From contig NZ_JAASQJ010000002.1 in NCBI RefSeq assembly GCF_011762185.1, positions 496,001 to 560,000 on the forward strand: a stretch of DNA of 64,000 nt. The letters run 5' to 3'. Shown one piece after another: positions 49,919 through 58,773 of the stretch (the stretch's first letter is position 1; each line of letters begins with the position of its first letter). The stretch comes from Dyadobacter arcticus. Lineage in GTDB: Bacteria; Bacteroidota; Bacteroidia; Cytophagales; Spirosomataceae. Below the pieces are notes generated by a model that ran no database searches, was not told the DNA's origin, and worked only from the letters and a program-made list of their open reading frames with translations. Made by a program: the position numbers and the translations under genes.

Positions 49919-52117
49919 TCAATTCACAATAGCCTCATCAATAAACACCCAGGCTTTTTGTCCTTTGCCTCCATGCCAGGCCGGCAATTTTCCTAAAGGT
50001 TTTGCGACCAATTTGATGCAGCTCAGTTCTTGAGGTTCGAACGAAGCTTCGTAAACGAGGTTTACAGCGCCAGGCATATCTTTTGTTGGCACCTCAGGGG
50101 TGATTACTTTTAATAGTTTAAGGGATTTCTCATTGGGTCCTCCCCAAACTTCTAATCGGGTCGGAGGAAAAATAGAGCTTCCTATGCTCCGCAGCATACT
50201 GAATGTAACATTGCTGGCCTTTACGGGTTTATTGAAGAAGAGGTAGCTTTGAAAATCATTTTCAACATATCCCAGCCAAGTCCCGCTGACCCGCTCGGTA
50301 TCTCCTACCTTGCCGTCGGAAAGCGATTCCGCGCCCTTGCCTTTGTATCGTGAGTCCACCGGTGTGATCAGCCGCACACTGTCGATCGGATAACCCGCTT
50401 TGAAAAAGTACTTGTCCACACCTTTACTACCATACCAACCAGTCCGAAATGCCCTTGCTTTCAGGTCGACGTTTTTGGTGATGGCAATTGGTTTGTCGTA
50501 TATTAAGGATTGTACGCTATCTGGCTCGCTGCCATCAAGCGTATAGCGAATGACGGTCCCATTGATCTGGTGTTTCATGGAAACCGTTTCGTCTTTGGTA
50601 ATGAGTTGTTTTTCGGTAACGATGATGGGTGGGTTAAGCGGGAGAATCAGGGTATCGCTCCGGAAACCTGTTTCAAAAGTAATTTTCTGACCCTTTTTCA
50701 ATGTGGCAAGTTCGTCGGTACTCAGGCCGGTATTCCAGATATATACCCTTTTTAGGGACTTAATGCCTTCCAGCGACTTTACCTGCGCCATCTTTACCCC
50801 CGTACCGCTCAATGATAATTCCCTGAGTTTACTGAGATTTTTCAGCTCATTTAATGTAGCGCCGGTAATGTCCGTAAAATTCAGGATCACCTTACGAAGC
50901 TCAGGAAATCCGGCGAGGGTTTTCAAGTCTTCATCTTTCACTGGCATTTTGCTCAGGTCCATCGAGACGATCTGATCCTTCAATGGAATTAGACCGGCAA
51001 TTTCTTCGCTCTTAAAATTTGCCCGGTTGTAAAAATTCACATACAATGCCGGGGAACCCGCAGACAAGGGTTTGATGAGGCGATAAGTGGTGTTCAGCTT
51101 TTTGATCTCATCCGGATCGGCCGCACTGAAATCGTATTGCTCTTCGGTACGGTCACCGCCCAAGACGTTTTGCGCATACGTATACACAGGGTTTTGCGGA
51201 GATAGCGAGCTCACTAGTTGATCGAATCGGGGTCCGCTTTTCACCCAGGCTGCCAGTAATACCAATTCTTCCTCTGTCAGCTGCACTTTTCCACGTGGCG
51301 GCATGTGTTTCTTATCGTCCAGCGGTAAATGCAGGCGACCGATCAACAATCCCAGATCGGCTTTGGTAGTATCCCAAAGAACTCCTCCCTTACCACCTTT
51401 GGTAAGTAAAGCCTGGGTCTGCATTTGCAAGTTTCCTTTGGATTTTTCCTCATTATGGCATGAAAGACATTTCTGCTCCAGAACCGGTCTAACCAGGTTG
51501 TCATATACCTTGGCTTCCTCAAACGCTACTTTTGGGGTTTCGTCAACCGATGGTCCAAGAGGTGACATTAAAAAGTCTTCCCCGTGGGTCAGATTCCCGC
51601 CAAGGTGTCCACCCACAAAAAGCAATACCAGGAATACACCCGCGACTGCTTTTGAAGATAACTTCCAGGGCGCCAGATACTTTCTGGATGCATACCAGAT
51701 CAAACTGGTCAGTGAGATGGCAACGCCAAGCCATTTATGCCACTGTAACGTATCCGATTCATAACCATCCTCTTTCGACAACACGAACCCAGAAAATGCT
51801 GCGACAGCCGCAGTAAACGTACCGATGATCAATAAACTTTCTCCAAGCTCCGCATTCCATCGGGTCGAGTCCGGCTTTTCGATTATCACAACCCATAAGC
51901 TGTAAAGGATCAGGACTACGAGCGGAAAATGTAAAACCAGCGGGTGCATCCTGCCCACCGACTGCATCCAGAAAGGGACGGAAAAACGACTTTCAAAAAG
52001 CAAAAGAAATATCAGTAAGCCGTTCAGGAAGAAGGCTAAATTGTAAATCAGCTCTTTCCAGTCTGAAAAATATCTGCGCACTTGATGAGAGGTTAGTTTT
52101 TGAATTTTTCTTGCCAT
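49919..52117 (-). CDS. Membrane protein: DUF2231 + planctomycete-type cytochrome c + LRR + FN3/CBM-like tail
   Basis: A 732-residue multidomain protein. Residues ~20-185 hold four to six helices with 'GRMHPLVLHFPLVVLILYSLWVV' and 'WHKWLGVAISL' (DUF2231-like heme b region). A PSCyt1-type cytochrome c follows, 'VRPVLEQKCLSCHNEEKSKGNLQ' (CxxCH near 217) with 'DDKKHMPPRGKVQLTEEELVLLAAWV'. Residues ~390-475 are leucine-rich repeats ('LKNLSKLRELSLSGTGVKMAQVKSLEGIKSLKRVYI'). The ~500-580 part ('VSMKHQINGTVIRYTLDGSEP') is an Fn3-associated/chitobiase-C-like domain, and the last ~140 residues are discoidin-like ('SDGKVGDTERVSGTWLGYVENDFQSYLFF'). It touches the DUF1501 gene by one base. Confidence 0.85.
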   Translation of the reverse strand: MARKIQKLTSHQVRRYFSDWKELIYNLAFFLNGLLIFLLLFESRFSVPFWMQSVGRMHPLVLHFPLVVLILYSLWVVIIEKPDSTRWNAELGESLLIIGTFTAAVAAFSGFVLSKEDGYESDTLQWHKWLGVAISLTSLIWYASRKYLAPWKLSSKAVAGVFLVLLFVGGHLGGNLTHGEDFLMSPLGPSVDETPKVAFEEAKVYDNLVRPVLEQKCLSCHNEEKSKGNLQMQTQALLTKGGKGGVLWDTTKADLGLLIGRLHLPLDDKKHMPPRGKVQLTEEELVLLAAWVKSGPRFDQLVSSLSPQNPVYTYAQNVLGGDRTEEQYDFSAADPDEIKKLNTTYRLIKPLSAGSPALYVNFYNRANFKSEEIAGLIPLKDQIVSMDLSKMPVKDEDLKTLAGFPELRKVILNFTDITGATLNELKNLSKLRELSLSGTGVKMAQVKSLEGIKSLKRVYIWNTGLSTDELATLKKGQKITFETGFRSDTLILPLNPPIIVTEKQLITKDETVSMKHQINGTVIRYTLDGSEPDSVQSLIYDKPIAITKNVDLKARAFRTGWYGSKGVDKYFFKAGYPIDSVRLITPVDSRYKGKGAESLSDGKVGDTERVSGTWLGYVENDFQSYLFFNKPVKASNVTFSMLRSIGSSIFPPTRLEVWGGPNEKSLKLLKVITPEVPTKDMPGAVNLVYEASFEPQELSCIKLVAKPLGKLPAWHGGKGQKAWVFIDEAIVN

Positions 52118-53577
52118 TAGGCAATAAGTCCCTTCACTAGCTTACCAGCCACATCCGTAAGCCGATACCGGCGTCCCTGATGTTTGAAAATGAGTTTTTC
52201 GTGATCGAGGCCAAGCTGATTCAGTATGGTCGCGTGAAAGTCGTGGACATGCACGGGATCTTTCACAATATTGTATCCAAACTCATCGGTTTCACCGTAG
52301 ACAATCCCGGGCTTTACGCCGCCGCCAGCCATCCAGACAGTAAATGCCCTCGGGTGATGATCACGGCCATAATTATCTTTTGTAAGCGTTCCCTGGCAAT
52401 AGTTGGTACGCCCAAACTCGCCGCCCCAGATCACCAAAGTTTCATCCAGCAATCCACGTTGTTTTAGATCTGTTATAAGCGCAGCAGAAGCCTGATCCAC
52501 ATCAAGACATTGGCCTCTAATTTCCGTTGGCAGCCCGCCATGACTATCCCAGCCCTGATGATAGAGCTGCACAAAACGCACACCCTGCTCGGAAAGCTTC
52601 CGGGCTAAAAGGCAATTAGCCGCATAAGTTCCTGGTACAAGACATTCCGGACCATACATTTTCACAATCGATTCGGGCTCCTTGGTCATATCCGTGATTT
52701 CCGGCACTGCAGTTTGCATACGGAATGCCATTTCGTACTGCTGCACTTTGGCAGTTATTTCCGGATCACCAAAATCATTAAATGTCCCCTGGTTTAGTTC
52801 CGCAAGATTATCTAGCATTTCGCGGCGCTGCGTCCGGTCCATACCATCCGGATCATTAAGATACAGAACCGGGTTTTCGCCGCTGCTGAACTGGACGCCC
52901 TGATGTACCGAATCCAGGAAGCCGTTTGTCCAGAGTTTGGAATATACCCCTTGTCCATTCCCTTTTCCGCGTGATAACAGCACGCAAAAACCAGGAAGGT
53001 TCTGATTTTCACTTCCCAAGCCATAACTCAGCCAGGAACCGAAACTAGGCCTGTTGCCAACCTGTGCGCCTGTCTGAAAGAACGTGAGCGCAGGGTCATG
53101 GTTAATTGCTTCTGTGTTGAGCGTTTTAATGATGCAAAGATCATCTGCAATGCTGGCCATATGTGGCAGCAGCTCGCTCATCCATGCACCACTTTTTCCG
53201 TGCTGCTTAAAGTTAAATATCGAACCAGCAAGAGGAAACTTTGCCTGATTCGCCGTCATACCCGTCAACCGCTGGCCGCCACGAATGGATTCCGGCAGGT
53301 CTTCACCATGCATTTTGTTAAGCATGGGTTTGTAATCAAACAGATCCAACTGCGACGGCGCACCGTTTTGGAACAGATAAATCACCCGCTTGGCCTTTGG
53401 TGCAAAGTGCGGCAATCCCGCCATCAACTCTTCTACATCACCCTCTCCGCCGCCACCTTTGAAAAGGTTAGGTATCAAAAGCGACCCCAAAGCAGCACTT
53501 CCAAGCCCAAGACTCATCTTGGACAAAAAGTGCCTGCGGGTTGTATTCATTCCATGATCAAATATTGGCTTTTCCAT
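52117..53577 (-). CDS. DUF1501 family Tat-exported protein
   Basis: A 486-residue protein of the DUF1501 family, which shares the alkaline phosphatase-like/sulfatase fold. The N-terminus 'MNTTRRHFLSKMSLGLGSAALGSLLIPNLF' is a Tat signal. Core motifs: 'AKRVIYLFQNGAPSQLDLFDYKPML', 'SELLPHMASIADDLCIIKTLNTEAINHDPALTFFQTG', 'SFGSWLSYGLGSENQNLPGFCVL', 'EQGVRFVQLYHQGWDSHGG' and 'WGGEFGRTNYCQG'. These genes almost always travel with a PSD1/DUF1553 cytochrome gene, as here. Two starts are possible: ATG 53577 or ATG 53550 (MNTTRR). The biochemical function is unknown in the family. Confidence 0.93.
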   Translation of the reverse strand: MEKPIFDHGMNTTRRHFLSKMSLGLGSAALGSLLIPNLFKGGGGEGDVEELMAGLPHFAPKAKRVIYLFQNGAPSQLDLFDYKPMLNKMHGEDLPESIRGGQRLTGMTANQAKFPLAGSIFNFKQHGKSGAWMSELLPHMASIADDLCIIKTLNTEAINHDPALTFFQTGAQVGNRPSFGSWLSYGLGSENQNLPGFCVLLSRGKGNGQGVYSKLWTNGFLDSVHQGVQFSSGENPVLYLNDPDGMDRTQRREMLDNLAELNQGTFNDFGDPEITAKVQQYEMAFRMQTAVPEITDMTKEPESIVKMYGPECLVPGTYAANCLLARKLSEQGVRFVQLYHQGWDSHGGLPTEIRGQCLDVDQASAALITDLKQRGLLDETLVIWGGEFGRTNYCQGTLTKDNYGRDHHPRAFTVWMAGGGVKPGIVYGETDEFGYNIVKDPVHVHDFHATILNQLGLDHEKLIFKHQGRRYRLTDVAGKLVKGLIA

Positions 53578-53590
53578 GTTTTTGAACTTT

Positions 53591-53733
53591 TGGCTATTAG
53601 CTGTTAGCGATTAGCTGTTAGCTTTTAATTTTTTTATTAAATATTCGTCTCAATTCTAGTTTTAAATTCTGTCGCTGCGGTTTAGGCCGATTTTATTAAA
53701 AGCTAATAGCTAATAGCTAATAGCTTAAGAGCT
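53591..53733. repeat. Tandem 7-bp TATTAGC repeats in two inverted blocks
   Basis: Block 1 (53591-53627) reads CTATTAGCTGTTAGCGATTAGCTGTTAGC. Block 2 (53698-53726) is AAAGCTAATAGCTAATAGCTAATAGC, the reverse complement of three exact TATTAGC units. The two blocks could pair as a long hairpin with a loop of about 70 bases. They fill the gap between the DUF1501 and PSD1 genes. Confidence 0.75.
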
Positions 53734-53739
53734 TAAAAT

Positions 53740-56058
53740 CTAGCTCTTCGTAATCGTCTCTTCCATATTGTACAAAGCATTGATCACCCGCATCAGGGCG
53801 GCGGCTTGTACTTCATTGGTCTTCGGCTCGTGTGGGTACTCTCCTATATTCAATACTCTAAAAGCCAACTTTTTATCCTTTGAAAACATCGATGCTTCTT
53901 TATTGTAATAGTCTGTCAGCAGCTTTATTTCCTTATCCGTCGGGGCGCGGCAAACGATTTTTTGAAAGGATGTTTTAATGTTGGTTTCCACATTTGTCGA
54001 TTTCACGATCAGGCGTTCTGCGAGTACCCTGGACGCCTCCAGCACCGTCGGGTCGTTCAGCATCACGAGCGCTTGCAACGGCGTGTTTGTTTTGGAGCGT
54101 TTGATCTCGCAATGGTCTCTGTTGCTGGCGTCGAAAATAATCATGGAAGGTGGCGGCACTGTCAGTTTAATGAAAGTATACATTCCTCTCCGGTACAGCG
54201 CTTCACCTTTGTCCTGCTGGTAAGTCCTCAGCGTTCCGCGACCCGATGTGGCAGCCTCCCAAAGTCCTTTTGGCTGGTAAGGTTTCACACTAGGCCCACC
54301 GATTTTTGGATTCAATAACCCACTGGTAGATAATACCATATCCCGTACAAGCTCGGCTGGCAAGCGATAACGAGGACTGTGTGAGAGATAAATATTGTCG
54401 GGATCTGCTTTCATTTTTTCCTCTGTGATCTTTGCCGACTGACGGTACGTCGCTGAGGTCACAACCTGCTTCACGAGTCTTTTAATGTCCCAGCCATGAT
54501 TCATAAAATCTACCGCAAGCCAGTCCAGCAATGCTGGGTTTGTTGGCAAGTCACCCTGCATTCCAAAGTCACCGGTTGTTTTTACAATGCCTCGACCGAA
54601 GAATTCCTGCCAGATCTGGTTTACAAAAACCCTAGCTGTCAAGGGATTGCTTTTGCTGGTCGTCCATTTAGCAAGTCCTAGTCTCGTTTGGGGAAGTTTT
54701 ACAGTGTCAAATTTCATGACCGCTGGCAGTGCCGCCGCAGTAACTACCTTCCCGGGTGCATCATACACTCCACGATTAAGGATATGTGTGGGCCGGAGCG
54801 TGTCCAGGTCACCCAACACGGAAACCATCAGCCTACTCGTATCCGGTCGGTTGATGAATGAAAGCAATGATTTTGCTTCCTCATCTGAAATCGTCATGAC
54901 CGGCATTTTGGCAGGTTTTGTTTGAGAAATATCTCCTTCAAAACCTTTCTCTTTGGAGTTATTAAAAAAAGCAAACATCCGGTAATAATCCTCCTGCGAA
55001 ATCGGGTCATATTTGTGATCATGGCATTGTGCACATTCCACGGTAAGTCCCAATACGCCCGTACTGAATGTTTTGGTTTTATCAATGTTGTATTCAATGC
55101 GGTACTCTTCCGGGATTACCCCGCCTTCTTCTGTGTATTTATGGTTGCGGAAAAATGCCGTTGCCAGAATTTGCTCTTTATTCGCATTGGGCAGCATATC
55201 CCCGGCTACCTGCCACGACAAAAACTGATCATAAGATAAGTTCTTATTAAACGCGTTAATCAGCCAGTCGCGCCACGGCCATTGGGTCCTCACTTCATCA
55301 TCCTGATATCCATATGAATCCGCATACCGCGCTACATCCAGCCAGTAAATCGCCATTTTTTCGCCATATGTCTTTTGAGCAAGCAGTTCATCCACAATTT
55401 TTTCGTAGGCTTTATCGCTTCCGTCGGCTTCAAACTTCTTTTGCATTTCCAATGACGGCGGCAAACCGGTGAGGTCTAGCGCTGCTCTTTTCAGCAAATG
55501 ACTTTTGTCCGCTTCTTCGTTCGGCGCCAGTCCTACCCCTTCCATTTTCTTCAATACAAAATGGTCGATTGCGTTTTTGGGCCAGTCGGTATTCGATACT
55601 TCCGGAACGGCTGGCAAAACCGGGGTTGTAAAAGCCCAGTGTTTTTCATATTTGGCGCCCTGCTCGATCCAGGTGCGAACGAGGCCGATTTCCGTTTCAT
55701 TCAAAAGCCCTAAATGTGACTCAGGCGTCGGCATTTGGTAGTATGGATCTACCGAGGTGATCCTTTTATAAACCTCCGATTGCTCGGGTTTGCCTGGGAA
55801 GATCGCAAAACCCTTGCCTTCTTTCAATTTGGCATAGGCGCTCTCCGCCATGTCGAGCCTCAAACCCGCTTCCCGCTTCTTTGCATCGGGGCCATGGCAA
55901 GCATAACATTTGTCCGACAGGATCGGGCGGATTTCAAAATTATAACTCACAGGCTCATTGCCGGATCGTTTCAACGTCCCGTTCTTTTGAAAACAGGAAA
56001 CGACCAGTAATGTAATTGCGCCAGCTATCGCGGCAAGAAATAAGAACTGCTTTTTCAT
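53740..56058 (-). CDS. PSD1 / planctomycete cytochrome C (DUF1549 + DUF1553) protein
   Basis: A 772-residue protein from ATG 56058 (MKKQFLFLAAIAGAITLLVVSCFQ, lipobox Cys ~22); the frame can extend to a TTG at 56088. An N-terminal PSCyt1 cytochrome domain ('IRPILSDKCYACHGPDAKKREAGLRLD', CxxCH) is followed by DUF1549 ('WPKNAIDHFVLKKMEGVGLAPNEEADKSHLLKRAALDLTGLPPS', 'YARYADSYGYQDDEVRTQWPWRDWLINAFN'-like block and 'ECAQCHDHKYDPISQEDYY', a second CxxCH) and by DUF1553 ('ARVFVNQIWQEFFGRGIVKTTGDFGMQGDLPTNPALLDWLA', 'SPRYRLPAELVRDMVLSTSGLL'). Such proteins are abundant in Planctomycetes and occur in Bacteroidota; they are believed to be linked to sugar oxidation. Confidence 0.93.
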   Translation of the reverse strand: MKKQFLFLAAIAGAITLLVVSCFQKNGTLKRSGNEPVSYNFEIRPILSDKCYACHGPDAKKREAGLRLDMAESAYAKLKEGKGFAIFPGKPEQSEVYKRITSVDPYYQMPTPESHLGLLNETEIGLVRTWIEQGAKYEKHWAFTTPVLPAVPEVSNTDWPKNAIDHFVLKKMEGVGLAPNEEADKSHLLKRAALDLTGLPPSLEMQKKFEADGSDKAYEKIVDELLAQKTYGEKMAIYWLDVARYADSYGYQDDEVRTQWPWRDWLINAFNKNLSYDQFLSWQVAGDMLPNANKEQILATAFFRNHKYTEEGGVIPEEYRIEYNIDKTKTFSTGVLGLTVECAQCHDHKYDPISQEDYYRMFAFFNNSKEKGFEGDISQTKPAKMPVMTISDEEAKSLLSFINRPDTSRLMVSVLGDLDTLRPTHILNRGVYDAPGKVVTAAALPAVMKFDTVKLPQTRLGLAKWTTSKSNPLTARVFVNQIWQEFFGRGIVKTTGDFGMQGDLPTNPALLDWLAVDFMNHGWDIKRLVKQVVTSATYRQSAKITEEKMKADPDNIYLSHSPRYRLPAELVRDMVLSTSGLLNPKIGGPSVKPYQPKGLWEAATSGRGTLRTYQQDKGEALYRRGMYTFIKLTVPPPSMIIFDASNRDHCEIKRSKTNTPLQALVMLNDPTVLEASRVLAERLIVKSTNVETNIKTSFQKIVCRAPTDKEIKLLTDYYNKEASMFSKDKKLAFRVLNIGEYPHEPKTNEVQAAALMRVINALYNMEETITKS

Positions 56059-56084
56059 TTTTGATACTTTGTTAACACAACACT

Positions 56085-57491
56085 TCAAACCTTCACTTCA
56101 CTAATTACACTGCCCGAATTTAAGGCCTGCTCAATTTCTTCCAGCCTTTTCCCTTTCGTTTCAAACAATTTCATTTTGGCATATACATAGGAACAGACGC
56201 AAAAGAAAGAGAACACAAAAAACGTATTTGCAATCCCTAATCCATCCCGCATGATTGGAAATAATAAATTGACGATCCAATCAGAAACCCACATGGTCAT
56301 AATGCAGATCGACAATGCAGTTCCCCTGATATGCATGGGAAAAACCTCGGTCGCGATTACGAATTTCAACGGCCCGAGCGAAAATGCGAAAAACAAGAGG
56401 AACAACATGATACAGAACAACATACCCCATCCATTGACATTATACATAAAACAAATGCCAGTTAATGCCAGTGCCACCGCCGCCCAGAATGACCCGATCA
56501 AATACAGCGACCTGCGTCCCCAGGTATCCACTTTCCAAATGGCGATCAATGTAAAAAGCATGCTTGCCGTCCCCAGCATGACCTGGTAAAGCAATGCATC
56601 GCTGGTAACAATCCCTGCCGATTTCAAAATGGTTGGACCGTAAAAAATAACGCCATTAATACCACTGAATTGGGATAAGGCTGTCAATATCATGGTCATC
56701 ACTAACAATCCGCGTAACGGGAATTGCATTAATTCTTTCAAACCGCCTGATTTTTGAGCAGCTACTTCTTTGATCGCTTCCAGTTCGAAACGCCCGCCTT
56801 CTTCACCGCTTATTTTTACCAAGATGTCCAATGCCTCCTCATTCCGGCCGTTCTTTACAAGCCAGCGCGGGCTTTCAGGTACAATCATTAATAAAAAGCA
56901 AAACAGCGACGCAGGGATCACGCTCACGAAAAACATACCACGCCATACTTCTTCTGCAAACAACCAATGTACTAACCCGCTTCCGGTCCCCAAATGCGCG
57001 ACCGCATATCGCTGCAAAAACAAATTACTCAAATAAGCCGCCAGTACGCCGACGGTAATAGCAAGCTGATAAAAAGTCACTAATCCTCCCCGCTTTCGGG
57101 CCGGTGCGATTTCAGAAATGTAGAGCGGCGACACATTAGAGGCTACTCCCACACCCACACCGGCGAGTATTCTAAATATAATAAGAATTGTGTATGTTCC
57201 TGAGAATGAAAATCCAATAGCACTTACAAAAAATAAAGCTGCGGCAACAAAAAGGACTTTTTTCCTTCCTATCCTATCACTCAGGTATCCTGAAAAGGCA
57301 ACTCCGGCAATACACCCCAGCAATGCGAATGAAACAAATAAACCTTCTTCCGCAGCCGATAAACCGTACTGCGTCCTTACCGGCTCGATGATACCGCTCA
57401 CGACTGCCATATCAAACCCAAACAAAAATCCTCCCAGCGCCGCTATGAGCGTGATAAGGGAAATAAAATGTTTTACAGGTTTTGTTTGCAA
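56085..57491 (-). CDS. Sugar porter family MFS transporter
   Basis: A 468-residue twelve-helix MFS protein of the sugar porter family (xylose/arabinose/galactose:H+ symport type). Motifs: 'ALGGFLFGFDMAVVSGIIEPV', 'GYLSDRIGRKKVLFVAA', 'RILAGVGVGVASNVSPLYISEIAPARKRGGLVTFYQLAITVGVLAAY', 'PESPRWLVKNGRNEEA', 'QFSGINGVIFYGPTIL' and 'PLKFVIATEVFPMHIRGTALSI'. The only usable start is TTG at 57491: a stop precedes it and the next Met lies inside helix 1. It is 44 bp after the ROK gene and 27 bp before the PSD1 gene, so they probably form one operon. Confidence 0.94.
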   Translation of the reverse strand: MQTKPVKHFISLITLIAALGGFLFGFDMAVVSGIIEPVRTQYGLSAAEEGLFVSFALLGCIAGVAFSGYLSDRIGRKKVLFVAAALFFVSAIGFSFSGTYTILIIFRILAGVGVGVASNVSPLYISEIAPARKRGGLVTFYQLAITVGVLAAYLSNLFLQRYAVAHLGTGSGLVHWLFAEEVWRGMFFVSVIPASLFCFLLMIVPESPRWLVKNGRNEEALDILVKISGEEGGRFELEAIKEVAAQKSGGLKELMQFPLRGLLVMTMILTALSQFSGINGVIFYGPTILKSAGIVTSDALLYQVMLGTASMLFTLIAIWKVDTWGRRSLYLIGSFWAAVALALTGICFMYNVNGWGMLFCIMLFLLFFAFSLGPLKFVIATEVFPMHIRGTALSICIMTMWVSDWIVNLLFPIMRDGLGIANTFFVFSFFCVCSYVYAKMKLFETKGKRLEEIEQALNSGSVISEVKV

Positions 57492-57534
57492 GGCACGTTA
57501 GTTTAAACTTCCCTTTTCCGCCACACTCATTATA

Positions 57535-58773
57535 TTAGGCCAAATTCACTTTTTGGGCCAGGTTCAGATGGACCAATTTCCCTTCCCATTTGCTTAACGC
57601 AGCCCCAGTCCCATAAACAATGCATAAATCCACTGCAGGGTCCGGACGCAGCATATTTATCTTTTTATCATCAAAAACGCGGTACGGGTTTTCATTGCCC
57701 ATGCGGCAGGAATTGATATCATACCAAAAGACACGCTTGCCCTTTTCAATCAATTCAAGATGCAGCTCATGCCGGAAAGCTTCCCAGGATACAATTCCCT
57801 CGCCATCGATCACCGCAACTTTTTCATCGGACAGTCTTTCTGCCAATGAAAGAATATCGTATTCGGCGGCATGATTCAAGTAAGTAATATCGTCATGCAC
57901 AACGCCATTTTCCTGCTTTGCCAGATAGGCCGCTCCTGTTAAGATGCATTCCTCGGTGTCTTCGCAAAAAGTGATGTTCACATGACCAGGTAATTGCCTT
58001 TTTAACGATGCGATGAATCGTAGATTGGCCCTGGAAATATTTCCGCCAATGACCAATTCGTCGCATTCAAATTTTTGTAGCCATGGCAAGAGAAACGAGC
58101 CAAGATTCGCCCCAAATTCATTGAAAATGTTTGTCGATAGATCCGAATTCAGTTTAGCCAGTTCCTCTACACCACTAATCTCGCAACCCGTAGCCTGCTG
58201 GTATGTTTTGTGAAACCAACGCGTTGAAAAATAGTCGTCCGCAATTGCGCTTCTGAACGGTTCATTGTAGAATGCCCCTATCTCTGGCAATGCAGGATGA
58301 TGTGAGACCAGCATTCCATTCTCCATGAATGCAGATCCAAACCCGGTTCCCAATGTAAGAAAAACAGCCCGCTCGCCGCTTAGCCTGGTTCGGGCATAAG
58401 CCCCAACGGCAAAGCAATGCGCATCATTTGAAAACCGGAATAGCGTGTTTTGTAGTCCGGTGGCGTCTTTCAATGCCTGTTTCAGGTGAATACCAAATGT
58501 CTGCTCAAATTTTCCACCCACATTGCGGATGGTACTAACTCCTTTTTCATAATCGAACGGGCCGGGAAATGCAATACCAACCTCCGCAACCAAAGTCCCA
58601 TCATTTAATATCTCCCTGACGCAATTACTGATCGCCTCTATTATTTTAAAAGCGGTATCAAAACTATCAATGCCCTTTCTTAACAAACGCAGCGGTTGTT
58701 TACCCGGAGCCGACAGATCAATGACACTTGCCGTGACATGACTTCCACCGATATCCAACCCCAAACTCACCAT
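57535..58773 (-). CDS. ROK-family sugar kinase-like protein fused to the N-terminal domain type of class I mannose-6-phosphate isomerase
   Basis: A 412-residue protein. Residues 1-~295 are a ROK domain: 'LGLDIGGSHVTASVIDLS' (phosphate loop), 'VGIAFPGPFDYEKGVSTIRN', 'FSNDAHCFAVGAY', 'FLTLGTGFGSAFMENG' (DGTG-like loop) and 'ECDELVIGGNISRA'. The family zinc motif CxCGxxGC is not seen. Residues ~300-412 continue 'EKVAVIDGEGIVSWEAFRHELHLELIEKGKRVFWYDI', 'GNENPYRVFDDKKINMLRPDPAVDLCIVYGTGAALSKWEGKLVHLNLAQ'. I recall this as the N-terminal extension in front of some class I mannose-6-phosphate isomerases; the isomerase cupin itself is absent. It heads the sugar porter/PSD1/DUF1501 operon. Confidence 0.78.
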   Translation of the reverse strand: MVSLGLDIGGSHVTASVIDLSAPGKQPLRLLRKGIDSFDTAFKIIEAISNCVREILNDGTLVAEVGIAFPGPFDYEKGVSTIRNVGGKFEQTFGIHLKQALKDATGLQNTLFRFSNDAHCFAVGAYARTRLSGERAVFLTLGTGFGSAFMENGMLVSHHPALPEIGAFYNEPFRSAIADDYFSTRWFHKTYQQATGCEISGVEELAKLNSDLSTNIFNEFGANLGSFLLPWLQKFECDELVIGGNISRANLRFIASLKRQLPGHVNITFCEDTEECILTGAAYLAKQENGVVHDDITYLNHAAEYDILSLAERLSDEKVAVIDGEGIVSWEAFRHELHLELIEKGKRVFWYDINSCRMGNENPYRVFDDKKINMLRPDPAVDLCIVYGTGAALSKWEGKLVHLNLAQKVNLA

